Origin: Proteinivorax hydrogeniformans
Lineage (GTDB): Bacteria; Bacillota; Proteinivoracia; Proteinivoracales; Proteinivoracaceae
Direction of reading: 5' to 3'
Length of the DNA: 64,000 bases
NCBI RefSeq assembly: GCF_040515995.1
Contig: NZ_CP159485.1
Coordinates: 744,001 to 808,000 of the forward strand
The position numbers were made by a program, and so were the translations under genes. Below the pieces are notes generated by a model, which did no database searches, had not been told where the DNA came from, and saw only the letters and a list, made by a program, of their open reading frames with translations. This document shows, piece after piece, positions 25,511-33,742 of this stretch (position 1 is its first letter; each line of letters begins with the position of its first letter).

Positions 25511-27685
25511 ATGGACTTATTTCAGGGGTTAAAAAAATATTTTGGCTATGATGACTTTAGAAGAGGGCAAAGAGAGCTTGTAGAGGGTGTTGTATCGGGA
25601 AAAGACGTTTTAGGTATTATGCCTACAGGTGGCGGGAAATCATTATGTTATCAACTGCCGGCTTTGTTGCTAGACGGAATTACTGTAGTTATATCACCTC
25701 TTATATCTCTTATGAAAGATCAAGTGGACAGCCTTAATGAAATGGGGATAAAAGCTAGTTACATTAACAGCAGCCTTACTAGAGGTGAATTAAACCAAAG
25801 AATTAACGAGATAAAAAATAATCAATATAAAATAATATATGTTGCTCCAGAACGACTAACCAGCGAGGGAAAAGATTTTTTGCAAAAGTTAAATATTTCT
25901 CTGGTAGCAATTGATGAGGCCCACTGTATAAGTCAATGGGGGCATGATTTTAGGCCAAGCTATGTCCAAATTCCCAAATTTATAGAAAGCCTAGAAGAAA
26001 GACCGGTGGTAGCAGCCTTTACAGCTACCGCCACAGAAAGAGTAGTGGAGGAAATAAAAACCTTAATAAATCTTATAGAGCCTATTTCGATTAATACCGG
26101 GTTTGATAGACCTAATTTGTTCTATCAAGTGCTTAAGGTTCCAGACAAGCTAGCTTACACATCAAAGTACCTACAGGAGAATAATGGTGACAGCGGCATT
26201 ATTTATTGCTCTACCAGAAAAACTGTGGAATCTTTGACAAAAAAGCTAAAGGAAAAAGGTATAGACGCAGCGGACTATCACGGTGGTATGAATTCCGATA
26301 TAAGAAAGCAGCACCAAGAGGATTTTATCTTTGGCCGGACCCAAATCATTGTTGCCACCAACGCTTTTGGTATGGGAATAGACAAGCCGGACGTTAGATT
26401 TGTCATCCATTACAACATGCCTCAAAATATGGAATCTTACTACCAAGAAGCAGGAAGGGCGGGGCGTGACGGTGAGGATAGTCAGTGTATTTTGTTATAC
26501 TCACCAGATGATATAGTAAAGCAAAAAATTCTAGTGGAAAATGGCACTCGCTCACCTAAGCGTCAAAAAATTTTATATCAAAACCTACAATATTTAATAG
26601 ACTACTGTCACACTAACGAATGTTTAAGAAATGAAATACTATCTTATTTTGGCGAAAGGATAGTGGACAAGTCCTGTAGTAGTTGTGGCAACTGCTTAAG
26701 TGAATCGGAAATGATAGACATAACTGTTGAGGCGCAAAAGATATTGTCCTGTATATATAGAACAGGTCAGCGCTATGGGACTGCAGTTGTTGCTCAGGTG
26801 CTTAGAGGGTCAAAAAACAAAAGGATAATAGACTTTGGGTTAGATAGGGTATCCACTTATGGTATTATGAAGGAATATACCGAAAAATCCATTAAAGAAA
26901 TAGCCTTAACGCTAGCTGCTAAGGACTATATTTATATTACCACCGATAAATTCCCTGTCTTAAAACTTACCCAAAAATGTAAACCACTTTTAAAAGGGCA
27001 AGAGAAGATTTTCCATAAAAAAGAACTGGTTTATCAAAAGCCTGCTAGCAAATCAAAAGCTGAGAAACAACAGGATCAAAAAGTGATACAGGATTATGAT
27101 CAAGAACTAATGGAAATTTTGAGAGAGGTACGCTTAAAAATAAGCCAGCAAAAGGATTTAGCCCCATTTATGATTTTTCATGACAAAACATTAAAGGAAA
27201 TGGCGGCAGCGTACCCCCAGGATAAAGATGAATTTATAGAACTAAGTGGTGTAGGACTTAAAAAATATGATTCCTACGGGCAGCAGTTTATCGATGCTAT
27301 TAATGAATATTGCAAAGAAAAAAATATAGATGCTAAAAGGTTAAAGGAAAAAAATATTAAAGTGGAAACAGTAACAACTACACCACAGTCTGAAGATAGG
27401 TATGAACAAACATATCAACTATATAAGGAAGGGGTGTCGTTAGATGAAATTTCCCAAAAGCGAGGGTACACAACAGCCACTATTTTAAAGCATCTAAAGA
27501 AATGTCAGGAAAACGGAAACTCAGTAAACTGGGATGACTTTTTAGATGACTTAACAAAAGAGAAGCAAATACTAACTGCCATAGAAAAAACAGGCACCGA
27601 AAAATTGCGACCTATAAAGCAAGAATTGCCAGAAGAAATAACCTATGATGATATACATGTTGTGATATATAAACATAAGCTATAA
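25511..27685 (+). CDS. recQ: RecQ-type ATP-dependent DNA helicase
   Basis: Product of 724 aa. Motif 0/Q at the start (YFGYDDFRRGQRELVEG), Walker A MPTGGGKSLCYQLP near 37, DEAH at 134 with the aromatic-rich ISQWGHDFRP, motif VI YYQEAGRAGRDGE near 310. The RQC zinc site uses Cys residues from about 370 (NECLRNEILSYFGE) to CSSCGNC near 389. An HRDC domain lies at about 530-600. The last 90 residues hold an HTH-like segment (GVSLDEISQKRGYTTATILKHL) as in Bacillus-type RecQ. It unwinds DNA 3'-5' during recombination and repair. Confidence 0.93.
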   Translation: MDLFQGLKKYFGYDDFRRGQRELVEGVVSGKDVLGIMPTGGGKSLCYQLPALLLDGITVVISPLISLMKDQVDSLNEMGIKASYINSSLTRGELNQRINEIKNNQYKIIYVAPERLTSEGKDFLQKLNISLVAIDEAHCISQWGHDFRPSYVQIPKFIESLEERPVVAAFTATATERVVEEIKTLINLIEPISINTGFDRPNLFYQVLKVPDKLAYTSKYLQENNGDSGIIYCSTRKTVESLTKKLKEKGIDAADYHGGMNSDIRKQHQEDFIFGRTQIIVATNAFGMGIDKPDVRFVIHYNMPQNMESYYQEAGRAGRDGEDSQCILLYSPDDIVKQKILVENGTRSPKRQKILYQNLQYLIDYCHTNECLRNEILSYFGERIVDKSCSSCGNCLSESEMIDITVEAQKILSCIYRTGQRYGTAVVAQVLRGSKNKRIIDFGLDRVSTYGIMKEYTEKSIKEIALTLAAKDYIYITTDKFPVLKLTQKCKPLLKGQEKIFHKKELVYQKPASKSKAEKQQDQKVIQDYDQELMEILREVRLKISQQKDLAPFMIFHDKTLKEMAAAYPQDKDEFIELSGVGLKKYDSYGQQFIDAINEYCKEKNIDAKRLKEKNIKVETVTTTPQSEDRYEQTYQLYKEGVSLDEISQKRGYTTATILKHLKKCQENGNSVNWDDFLDDLTKEKQILTAIEKTGTEKLRPIKQELPEEITYDDIHVVIYKHKL

Positions 27686-27722
27686 TTTGTTTAAACAAAG
27701 CTTCCTAATTTAAATTTAATTA

Positions 27723-27788
27723 TTAAACTTTGGGGATAACTGATTGGGTCTGCTTTCTACCTGCACTAATACCTAAGATAGTTTTCAT
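27723..27788 (-). pseudogene. Start of an NAD(P)H/FMN reductase gene, truncated
   Basis: With GGGAGG upstream, an ATG opens MKTILGISAGRKQTQSVIPKV and then stops. The ILGISAGRK start is the phosphate-binding loop of flavodoxin-fold NADPH:FMN reductases, normally about 180-200 aa. Only the first 15 or so residues match, so this is a leftover 5' end. Confidence 0.4.
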
Positions 27789-27914
27789 ATAAAAAGCCTC
27801 CCTATTAATGTAGTAGGTTTTAAAAATAACCCAACTAAATGAAGAATAAAAGAGGAATTTTAAATATTTTGTAAAATAACTATATATAGTGAGAAAAATT
27901 GGGAGGTGTTTTTT

Positions 27915-28496
27915 ATGAGTGGGCAGGTGGATGAAAAAAGAATTTATTTTGCCGATAAGAGAAAAGTTAACCTGAAAAAGAAAGAAGTGAAAGGCAGAGT
28001 CTTAGATATCGGTGGCGGCGGCGCAGGAGTTATCAGTCAGCTGTGGAATGAACAGGTTGTTGCTATTGATACAAGCGAAGGTGAGCTAAAGGAAGCACCT
28101 AATAATAAAGCACTAAAAATAGTGATGGATGCTAAAAACCTTAAGTTTTTAGATGATGAGTTTGGCACTGTCACATCCTTCTTTACTATGATGTATATCA
28201 AAAATGAAGAGTTCTTGCAGGTTTTTAAGGAAATTTATCGAGTGACAAAGCCTGGGGGAAGGTTCTTATTGTGGGATAGCATTATACCGCCTTATAGTCA
28301 GGGGGAAAAAGATGTTTTTGCATTTAATTTAGAGGCCAATTTGCCCCAAGCAGAAATTAAAACAGGCTATGGAATTCTATGGCCCCCTAAGCACCAAGGC
28401 ATAAACACTTTTATAGACGTTGCAACAGAAGTTGGGTTTAAAGTTTTAGAAAAAACAGAAAGTGAAGGTGTTATTTACCTAGAACTTCAGAAATAG
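27915..28496 (+). CDS. Class I SAM-dependent methyltransferase
   Basis: Product of 193 aa from the ATG at 27915, which has GGGAGGTG about 8 nt upstream. Motif I GRVLDIGGGGAGVISQL near 30 and the acidic VVAIDTSEGEL at strand 2 fit the SAM-binding fold; FTMMYIKNEEFLQVFKEIYR and VTKPGGRFLLWD are motifs after it. The substrate is not evident; small-molecule or quinone-type methylases (UbiE/Methyltransf_11 family) are nearest. It stands alone and is followed by a strong terminator. Confidence 0.82.
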   Translation: MSGQVDEKRIYFADKRKVNLKKKEVKGRVLDIGGGGAGVISQLWNEQVVAIDTSEGELKEAPNNKALKIVMDAKNLKFLDDEFGTVTSFFTMMYIKNEEFLQVFKEIYRVTKPGGRFLLWDSIIPPYSQGEKDVFAFNLEANLPQAEIKTGYGILWPPKHQGINTFIDVATEVGFKVLEKTESEGVIYLELQK

Positions 28497-28599
28497 GTCA
28501 AAGTAAGAACGTTGGCCGCTGTAAAACGCACGGTTTGAAAACTGCCGTTGTTGCAGATGTTGGTCTAGACTGGTAAAGGGAAAAATCGACTTATATCAA

Positions 28600-28635
28600 A
28601 AAAAGCGTCCCAAATTTAAAATTGGGGCGCTTTTT
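28600..28635. terminator. Bidirectional terminator
   Basis: AAAAAGCGTCCCAA pairs with TTGGGGCGCTTTTT (one wobble) around an 8-nt loop. It serves the methyltransferase on the plus strand and the secreted protein gene on the minus strand. Confidence 0.8.
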
Positions 28636-28647
28636 ATTGAAACTACT

Positions 28648-28962
28648 CTACCCATCTTGGGATTTTTCTACATGCTGGCGGATTTTTTCCTTAAGTTCTT
28701 CAGCTTGTTCTTCTGTTATTTTACCTTTGGCTACTTTCTCATCAATCTTATCAAATATTTTTTGCATTTTTTCTTCGTCGATGTCTTCAATATCAAAACC
28801 AAAAATCTCAAGAGTCTCTTCTGTGTCTTCCTCTTGCTCTACTTCAGGCTGCTGCTCATTGTTAATAACGCAGGAAGGACAGGCTAAATTTTGACCATGG
28901 GCCGGCACGGCATAAGCAAAAACTAAAAGAAAAGCTGTAAATAATACTAAAATCTTTTTCAT
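28648..28962 (-). CDS. Secreted acidic protein, DUF2680-like (hypothetical)
   Basis: Product of 104 aa from the ATG at 28962, with GGAAGTG upstream; a start at 28980 has no ribosome site. MKKILVLFTAFLLVFAYAVPAHGQ is a clear signal peptide. Then comes a CPSC pair, a Glu-rich stretch and helices with KGKITEEQAEELKEKIRQHV, similar to the repeated KGKIT-EEQA pattern of DUF2680 secreted proteins. The two Cys may form a disulfide or bind metal. Function unknown. Confidence 0.7.
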   Translation of the reverse strand: MKKILVLFTAFLLVFAYAVPAHGQNLACPSCVINNEQQPEVEQEEDTEETLEIFGFDIEDIDEEKMQKIFDKIDEKVAKGKITEEQAEELKEKIRQHVEKSQDG

Positions 28963-29047
28963 TGTTACACTTCCTTTCAAAAAAATATGTTGGTTATAGT
29001 ATGACCATATTTCTTTAGGAAGTTGTATTTTTTGGAGAAAAAATTAT

Positions 29048-29152
29048 AATAGTTGAACAATAGTTGAGCAGTAGTTGAACAATAGTTGAACAATAGTTGA
29101 ACAATAGTTGAACAGTAGTTGAACAGTAGTTAAGCAATGGTTAAACAATAGC
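29048..29152. repeat. Tandem repeat of an 11-bp unit, nine and a half copies
   Basis: The unit AATAGTTGAAC occurs nine times in a row plus a half copy, with changes at a few positions (GAGC, AGTAG, TTAAGC) that grow toward the right end. The length is not a multiple of three and no frame runs through it. The period is close to one DNA helical turn. It sits upstream of the secreted protein gene (minus strand) and beside gene remnants. Confidence 0.9.
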
Positions 29153-29264
29153 TTCTATAGCAAGCTAAATTTTCCAACTATCAAACTATGTTCTATTAAC
29201 AATGTTTTATGCTGTCTGTTTTTTATTAAACCTATCACACTCCTGTCACAAAAGGTGTCTATAA

Positions 29265-29408
29265 CACGGGCTCCCTAAAGATGGTTCATATCACATTGAT
29301 ATTCCTTTCTCTTTAGAGACTCAACAAAGTCTTTTTAACAAAGCAGGCTTTTCGCGCTTTGAAGTGATATTCAAAGATGGGGAGCATACAATTACAGTAA
29401 GTCGATAA
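29265..29408 (+). pseudogene. 3' remnant of a methyltransferase gene
   Basis: One frame reads PKDGSYHIDIPFSLETQQSL then FNKAGFSRFEVIFKDGEHTI and TVSR before a TAA. The last beta strands of class I methyltransferases look like this (an FxxAGF element followed by a strand). A stop precedes the fragment, no ribosome site or start exists, and about 150 residues of fold are missing. Confidence 0.45.
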
Positions 29409-29455
29409 TGTCTTAATAATAAGAAAAATGTCAGCTTAGAGACAACTGCATAAAT

Positions 29456-29492
29456 AAAAAAAGTTAGGCTGCTTTTTAGCCTAACTTTTTTT
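29456..29492. terminator. Strong bidirectional terminator upstream of the fab operon
   Basis: AAAAAAAGTTAGGCT and AGCCTAACTTTTTTT form a perfect 15-bp stem around a 7-nt loop. Confidence 0.85.
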
Positions 29493-29539
29493 ATTTAGCT
29501 TAAACTGTATAAAAACAAGGTTTTTGTGCAGTTTAATTC

Positions 29540-29551
29540 TTTGACAATCAA
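29540..29551 (+). promoter_or_regulatory. Upstream FabT-like half palindrome
   Basis: TTTGACAATCAA resembles the TTTGA-N3-TCAAA site that overlaps the fab promoter start 60 bp downstream, and could be a second binding site. Confidence 0.35.
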
Positions 29552-29570
29552 TCTAATTTCAGTTAAATCC

Positions 29571-29600
29571 TTGACATCAAGTTTTTACTTAATGTATACT
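29571..29600 (+). promoter_or_regulatory. Promoter of the fatty acid synthesis operon
   Basis: A perfect -35 TTGACA (29571-29576) is 18 bp from TATACT (29595-29600). The start would fall near 29607, inside the palindrome that begins at 29600. Confidence 0.75.
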
Positions 29601-29612
29601 TTGAATATCAAA
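29600..29612 (+). promoter_or_regulatory. FabT-type operator overlapping the fab transcription start
   Basis: TTTGAATATCAAA has perfect TTTGA/TCAAA arms around a 3-bp centre. FabT in streptococci is reported to bind TTTGA-N3-TCAAA-type palindromes, and a MarR-family fabT homologue is the second gene of this operon. Placement over the start site predicts autorepression. Confidence 0.6.
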
Positions 29613-29694
29613 CTATTAAACTTACTAAGCTATATATATGAACATTTTTTTAATAAAATACTTTGGAACACAAAGTAAATAGGAGGAAAAAATC

Positions 29695-30759
29695 ATGACT
29701 TTAGCTCCTTTAAATATCGGAAAATTACAAGCCAAGCTACCAATAGTACAAGGAGGTATGGGAGTAGGAGTTTCACTTTCAAAATTAGCAGCTGCAGTTG
29801 CTAATGAAGGAGGGGTAGGTACAATTTCAGGTGTTCAGATAGGGTTTAACGAGCCAGATTTCGACACCAATAGTGAGGAAGCTAATCTAAGAGCTCTTAA
29901 AAAAGAAATATCAAAAGCGAAGCAGATGGCACCAAGTGGTATTATAGCAGTGAACCTTATGGTGGCTTTATCTAACTACGATGATATGGTTAAGGCAGCT
30001 GTAGAAGGCGGAGCGGACTTGATTGTTTCAGGAGCAGGACTGCCGAGTCATCTTCCTGAGCTTACAAAAAAACGCTGTAGCATTGCTCCTATAGTGTCTT
30101 CAGCTAAAGCTGCTAAGATTATATGTAAATTGTGGGAGTCAAGATATAGTTATTTGCCTGACGCGATAGTTGTTGAGGGGCCAGAAGCTGGTGGGCACTT
30201 AGGATTTAAGATGAGTGAGTTAGAAAAGGGAGAACAAAAAGACTTAGAAGAATTAGTTAAAGAAACTTTAAATATTTTAAACGCTTATGAAGAAAAATAT
30301 CAAAAAAAGATACCAGTTATAGCTGCAGGTGGAATCCATAGCGGTAAAGACATAACAAGGTTTTTAAAAATTGGGGCATCAGGTGTTCAAATGGGCACAA
30401 GATTTATAGGTACTAAGGAGTGTGATGCACACCCAGCATATAAAGAAGAGTTAATTCAATGTAAACAAGAAGATATAATTCTTACAAAAAGTCCAGTGGG
30501 AATGCCGGGCAGAGCTATTAAAAATCAGTTTATTGCTGAAATTAACAAAGGAAGAAAACAGGTTAAAAAGTGTTATAACTGCTTAAGTAAGTGTGATCCA
30601 TCATCAACACTTTTTTGCATTTCTAAAGCATTAGTAAATGCTGTCGGTGGTAATACTAAGAAAGGACTTCTTTTTACCGGTAAAAATGGTTATAAAATAA
30701 ATGAAATAGTACCGGTTAGAAAGCTGATACAAGAACTAACTAAAGAAGTGGGGGAATGA
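29695..30759 (+). CDS. FabK-like / nitronate monooxygenase family flavoenzyme
   Basis: Product of 354 aa, first gene of the fab operon. The TIM-barrel FMN fold starts IVQGGMGVGVSLSKLAAAVA and keeps VEGPEAGGHLG near 161 and IAAGGIHSGKDITRFLKIGA near 207. It is longer than FabK at 32729 and has an extra Cys-rich tail (CYNCLSKC and a later FC). The family includes enoyl-ACP reductase II and nitronate monooxygenase. Operon position favours a role in acyl chain metabolism, perhaps a variant enoyl-ACP reductase. AGGAGG precedes the ATG. Confidence 0.75.
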   Translation: MTLAPLNIGKLQAKLPIVQGGMGVGVSLSKLAAAVANEGGVGTISGVQIGFNEPDFDTNSEEANLRALKKEISKAKQMAPSGIIAVNLMVALSNYDDMVKAAVEGGADLIVSGAGLPSHLPELTKKRCSIAPIVSSAKAAKIICKLWESRYSYLPDAIVVEGPEAGGHLGFKMSELEKGEQKDLEELVKETLNILNAYEEKYQKKIPVIAAGGIHSGKDITRFLKIGASGVQMGTRFIGTKECDAHPAYKEELIQCKQEDIILTKSPVGMPGRAIKNQFIAEINKGRKQVKKCYNCLSKCDPSSTLFCISKALVNAVGGNTKKGLLFTGKNGYKINEIVPVRKLIQELTKEVGE

Positions 30760-31223
30760 ATGTGAGCAAATCAGTATCGGTGTTAAATGAGTTGTTAGTA
30801 GAGCTTTTTAATGACATTCTTAGTATAGAGCAAAACGCTATAAAAACTGGAGATTTTAGTGACTTGTCAATTACAGAAATGCATACTATTGAGGCTATAG
30901 GCAAGGAAAAGCAAAGAACCATGTCTGAAGTGGCAACGGATTTAAAAATCACCATAGGCACATTAAGTATCGCTATTAACTCTCTAGTGAGGAAAGGGTA
31001 TGTAGAAAAAGTAAGGTCAGAAAAAGACCGCAGGATTGTATACGTTACTTTGAACAAAAAAGGGAAACTAGCTTTTAGAATCCATGAAAAGTTTCATAAC
31101 GAAATGGTTCAACAGACTATTTCAGGACTTTCAGAAGAGGAAGAGGAGGTTTTAATAAAAGCCTTAGAAAAGTTAAATAGATTTTTTAAAGAAAGCAATC
31201 AGATTGGGGAAAAAGGAGAGTAG
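30756..31223 (+). CDS. fabT: MarR-family regulator of fatty acid synthesis (FabT)
   Basis: Product of 155 aa. The ATG overlaps the previous stop (ATGA). The winged helix is seen as MSEVATDLKITIGTLSIAIN near 60 and the wing VEKVRSEKDRRIVYVTLNKKG near 83. Location directly ahead of fabH matches the fabT-fabH-acp order of streptococci. FabT uses acyl-ACP as corepressor. The palindrome at 29600-29612 is the likely operator, so it should repress its own operon. Confidence 0.87.
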   Translation: MNVSKSVSVLNELLVELFNDILSIEQNAIKTGDFSDLSITEMHTIEAIGKEKQRTMSEVATDLKITIGTLSIAINSLVRKGYVEKVRSEKDRRIVYVTLNKKGKLAFRIHEKFHNEMVQQTISGLSEEEEEVLIKALEKLNRFFKESNQIGEKGE

Positions 31224-31225
31224 TC

Positions 31226-32239
31226 ATGAATGAAGTTCAAGTAGTAGCCACAGGTAGGTATGCACCTAAAAAAGTACTTACAAATGCTGAGCTATCAAAG
31301 GTAATAGATACTAATGATGAGTGGATCAAAACAAGAACTGGTATATCTCAAAGAAGAATAGCCCTTGAGGAAAACACCTCTGATCTTGCCACCAAAGCAG
31401 CACAAAGAGCTCTTGAAAAGTCAAAAATAAAAGCAGAAGAATTAGACCTAATAATTGTAGCTACAGTTACACCAGATTGCTACACCCCATCAACAGCTTG
31501 CATAGTTCAAAAAAACTTAAAAGCTAAAGCTGCCACTGCATTTGATATTAACGCTGCTTGTTCTGGTTTCATATATGCCTTTAACATTGCCTCCCAGTTC
31601 ATAAAGACAAAAACGGTAAAAAAAGCTTTAATTATTGGAGCAGAGACCCTTTCTAAAATATGTGACTGGAATGATAGAAGTACCTGCGTGCTTTTTGGTG
31701 ACGGTGCAGGAGCTGCTATTTTATCTTCGTCAAAAGAGCCAGGGCTGCTTTCAATATATGCAGGCTCTAATGGAGAAGGTGAGCATTTGTTAAAGTGCAA
31801 AGCAGAAACCTTAGGTGTTAACAATACTGACCTAATTGGTATGGAAAAAAAAGAAGATGGTAGCTTAAACTTTATATCTATGGAAGGTAGGGAGGTTTTT
31901 AAATTTGCTGTAAAAGTCATGGATGAAGGTGTCAACAAATTGCTTAAAGATACAAGTTTAAAGATGGAGGAAGTTCAATATATTATTCCCCATCAAGCTA
32001 ACCTAAGGATGATTGAATATATTTCAAAAAAACTAAAGGTAGGCATGGATAAGTTTTATACAAACATACAGCATTACGGCAACACTTCATCTGCTAGTAT
32101 TCCCATTGCCTTAGATGAAATGAACGAAAAAGGGCTTTTGAAAAAAGGTGATAATGTTTTAATGGTTGGATTTGGCGGTGGCCTAACCTGGGGTGGTGCC
32201 GCAGTTAAATGGAGTATAGAAAAAAATAAGGAGGAATAA
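31226..32239 (+). CDS. fabH: Beta-ketoacyl-ACP synthase III
   Basis: Product of 337 aa. The catalytic triad is intact: Cys in INAACSGFIYAFN near 112, His in IIPHQANLRMIEY near 256 and Asn in GNTSSASIPIAL near 288. FabH condenses acetyl- (or branched acyl-) CoA with malonyl-ACP to start each fatty acid. It begins 3 nt after fabT stops, with GGAGAG inside the fabT end. Chain-start preference cannot be read from the sequence. Confidence 0.93.
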   Translation: MNEVQVVATGRYAPKKVLTNAELSKVIDTNDEWIKTRTGISQRRIALEENTSDLATKAAQRALEKSKIKAEELDLIIVATVTPDCYTPSTACIVQKNLKAKAATAFDINAACSGFIYAFNIASQFIKTKTVKKALIIGAETLSKICDWNDRSTCVLFGDGAGAAILSSSKEPGLLSIYAGSNGEGEHLLKCKAETLGVNNTDLIGMEKKEDGSLNFISMEGREVFKFAVKVMDEGVNKLLKDTSLKMEEVQYIIPHQANLRMIEYISKKLKVGMDKFYTNIQHYGNTSSASIPIALDEMNEKGLLKKGDNVLMVGFGGGLTWGGAAVKWSIEKNKEE

Positions 32240-32242
32240 ATA

Positions 32243-32467
32243 ATGGTATTAGAAAAAATTAAAAAAATTATCGAAGAACAGTTAGATATTGAAGAGGAAA
32301 TAACTAAAGAGACATCTTTTGAAGATATGGGAGTAGACTCCCTAGATATTTTTCAGTTAGTAGTGGAGCTTGAAGAAACTTTTGAGATTGAAATTGATGA
32401 TTCTGAGGCAGCCTCTATGAAGACAGTCGGAGATGCTGTAGATTTTGTAGAGAAGAAAACAAAATAA
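32243..32467 (+). CDS. acpP: Acyl carrier protein, copy 1
   Basis: Product of 74 aa, strongly acidic. The Ser of [11 protein letters not shown] near residue 35 takes the phosphopantetheine arm. AAGGAGGAATAA precedes the ATG. A second copy follows 23 nt later. The first halves of both genes are almost identical at DNA level, so the pair arose or was homogenised recently. It carries growing acyl chains among the Fab enzymes encoded here. Confidence 0.92.
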   Translation: MVLEKIKKIIEEQLDIEEEITKETSFEDMGVDSLDIFQLVVELEETFEIEIDDSEAASMKTVGDAVDFVEKKTK

Positions 32468-32490
32468 CAAAAAACTAGGAGGAATAAATA

Positions 32491-32718
32491 ATGGCGTTTG
32501 AAAAAATAAAAGGAATTATCGAAGAACAGTTAGATATTGAAGAGGAAATAACTAAAGAGACATCTTTTGAAGATATGGGAGTAGATTCCCTAGATATTTT
32601 TCAGTTAGTAGTAGAACTTGAGGAAGCTTTTGAGATTGAAATTGATGATTCTGAAGCAGCTTCTATGAAGACTGTTGGAGATGCGGTTGAGTTTGTGGAA
32701 AAAAAGACAGCTAAGTAG
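32491..32718 (+). CDS. acpP: Acyl carrier protein, copy 2
   Basis: Product of 75 aa, differing from copy 1 at about ten positions, mostly near the ends; the [16 protein letters not shown] segment with the phosphopantetheine Ser is shared. The same AGGAGGAATAA ribosome site is repeated. The two proteins may be redundant or may raise ACP dosage. A functional split is possible but the sequence does not show one. Confidence 0.92.
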   Translation: MAFEKIKGIIEEQLDIEEEITKETSFEDMGVDSLDIFQLVVELEEAFEIEIDDSEAASMKTVGDAVEFVEKKTAK

Positions 32719-32728
32719 GAGGAAAACT

Positions 32729-33664
32729 ATGAAAAACAACTCTTTTTGCCAAAAAATAGGCATAGATTATCCAATAATTCAGGGGGGGATGGCTTGGGTT
32801 GCGGAAAGCACTTTAGCTGCAGCAGTATCAAACGCTGGAGGTTTGGGTGTAATCGCCGCAGGCAACGCTCCTGTAGAGTTTGTTAAAAAGGAAATTACAA
32901 AGGCAAAAAAGCTTACAGATAAACCTTTTGGTGTAAACATAATGCTTATTAGCGAAAATGCTGATGAAGTAGCACAATTAGTTTGTGATGAGGGCGTAAA
33001 AGTTGTCACAACAGGTGCCGGAAATCCAGGTAAATATATTGGGAAATGGAAAGAGCACGGCATAAAAGTAATTCCTGTTGTGGCATCAGTAGCTTTAGCT
33101 AAAAGAATGGAAAGGGTTGGAGTAGATGCCATTATAGCTGAAGGTCATGAAGCAGGGGGGCATGTAGGTGAGCTCACTACAATGGTGCTAGTTCCTCAGG
33201 TTGTAGATGCTGTTGATGTACCTGTTATAGCAGCAGGGGGCATTGCTGATAAAAGAGGAGTTGCAGCTTCGTTAATGTTAGGGGCTGAAGGCGTTCAGGT
33301 AGGAACTAGGTTTTTAGTTGCGGAAGAATGTGTAATCCATGCTAACTACAAACAGAAAGTAATTAGTGCTAAGGATATATACACAGTTGTTACCGGAAGA
33401 AGCACAGGACACCCGGTACGTATATTAAGGAATAAATTAGCTAGGAAATTTGCCAAGCTTGAAAAAGAAAGAGCAGCTCCAGAGGAAATTGAAAAGCTAG
33501 GAAGTGGAGCGCTAGCTAAAGCAGTAAAAGAAGGGGATATAGATCAAGGCTCGCTAATGGCAGGTCAGGTAGCAGGTATGGTTTCTAAAGAGGAGACTTG
33601 TAAGGATATAATAGAAGATTTAATGGATTTATCAGAGCTTAAAGGAAGGCTGGATTTGTTTTAG
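32729..33664 (+). CDS. fabK: Enoyl-ACP reductase II (FabK)
   Basis: Product of 311 aa from the ATG at 32729, after AGGAGG 7 nt upstream; an earlier in-frame start at 32675 lies inside the acp gene. The FMN-barrel motifs IIQGGMAWVAESTLAAAVSN near 16, IAEGHEAGGHVGE near 137 and VIAAGGIADKRGVAASLMLG near 168 and the length match FabK. It reduces trans-2-enoyl-ACP with NAD(P)H as the last step of each elongation cycle. FabI is absent, so this should be the main enoyl reductase, and triclosan would not be expected to inhibit it. Confidence 0.9.
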   Translation: MKNNSFCQKIGIDYPIIQGGMAWVAESTLAAAVSNAGGLGVIAAGNAPVEFVKKEITKAKKLTDKPFGVNIMLISENADEVAQLVCDEGVKVVTTGAGNPGKYIGKWKEHGIKVIPVVASVALAKRMERVGVDAIIAEGHEAGGHVGELTTMVLVPQVVDAVDVPVIAAGGIADKRGVAASLMLGAEGVQVGTRFLVAEECVIHANYKQKVISAKDIYTVVTGRSTGHPVRILRNKLARKFAKLEKERAAPEEIEKLGSGALAKAVKEGDIDQGSLMAGQVAGMVSKEETCKDIIEDLMDLSELKGRLDLF

Positions 33665-33709
33665 GTTTGTGTTTAGGTGAGAAATAGTAAAACCACTTAT
33701 TAATTACTG

Positions 33710-33736
33710 TTGGAATAATACTTTATTTATTATAAT
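33710..33736 (+). promoter_or_regulatory. Promoter-like boxes upstream of the structured RNA region
   Basis: A perfect TATAAT (33731-33736) has TTGGAA 15 bp upstream (33710-33715), a short spacer. A start near 33743 coincides with the beginning of the GC-richer, structured segment. Confidence 0.45.
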
Positions 33737-33742
33737 CCTTCC

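Noticed and set aside
29048-29152. CRISPR array
   Set aside because: The 11-bp units are directly adjacent with no spacers, and no cas genes are present.
29048-29152. Plasmid or phage iteron origin
   Set aside because: No replication initiator gene, AT-rich unwinding block or DnaA boxes were seen near it.
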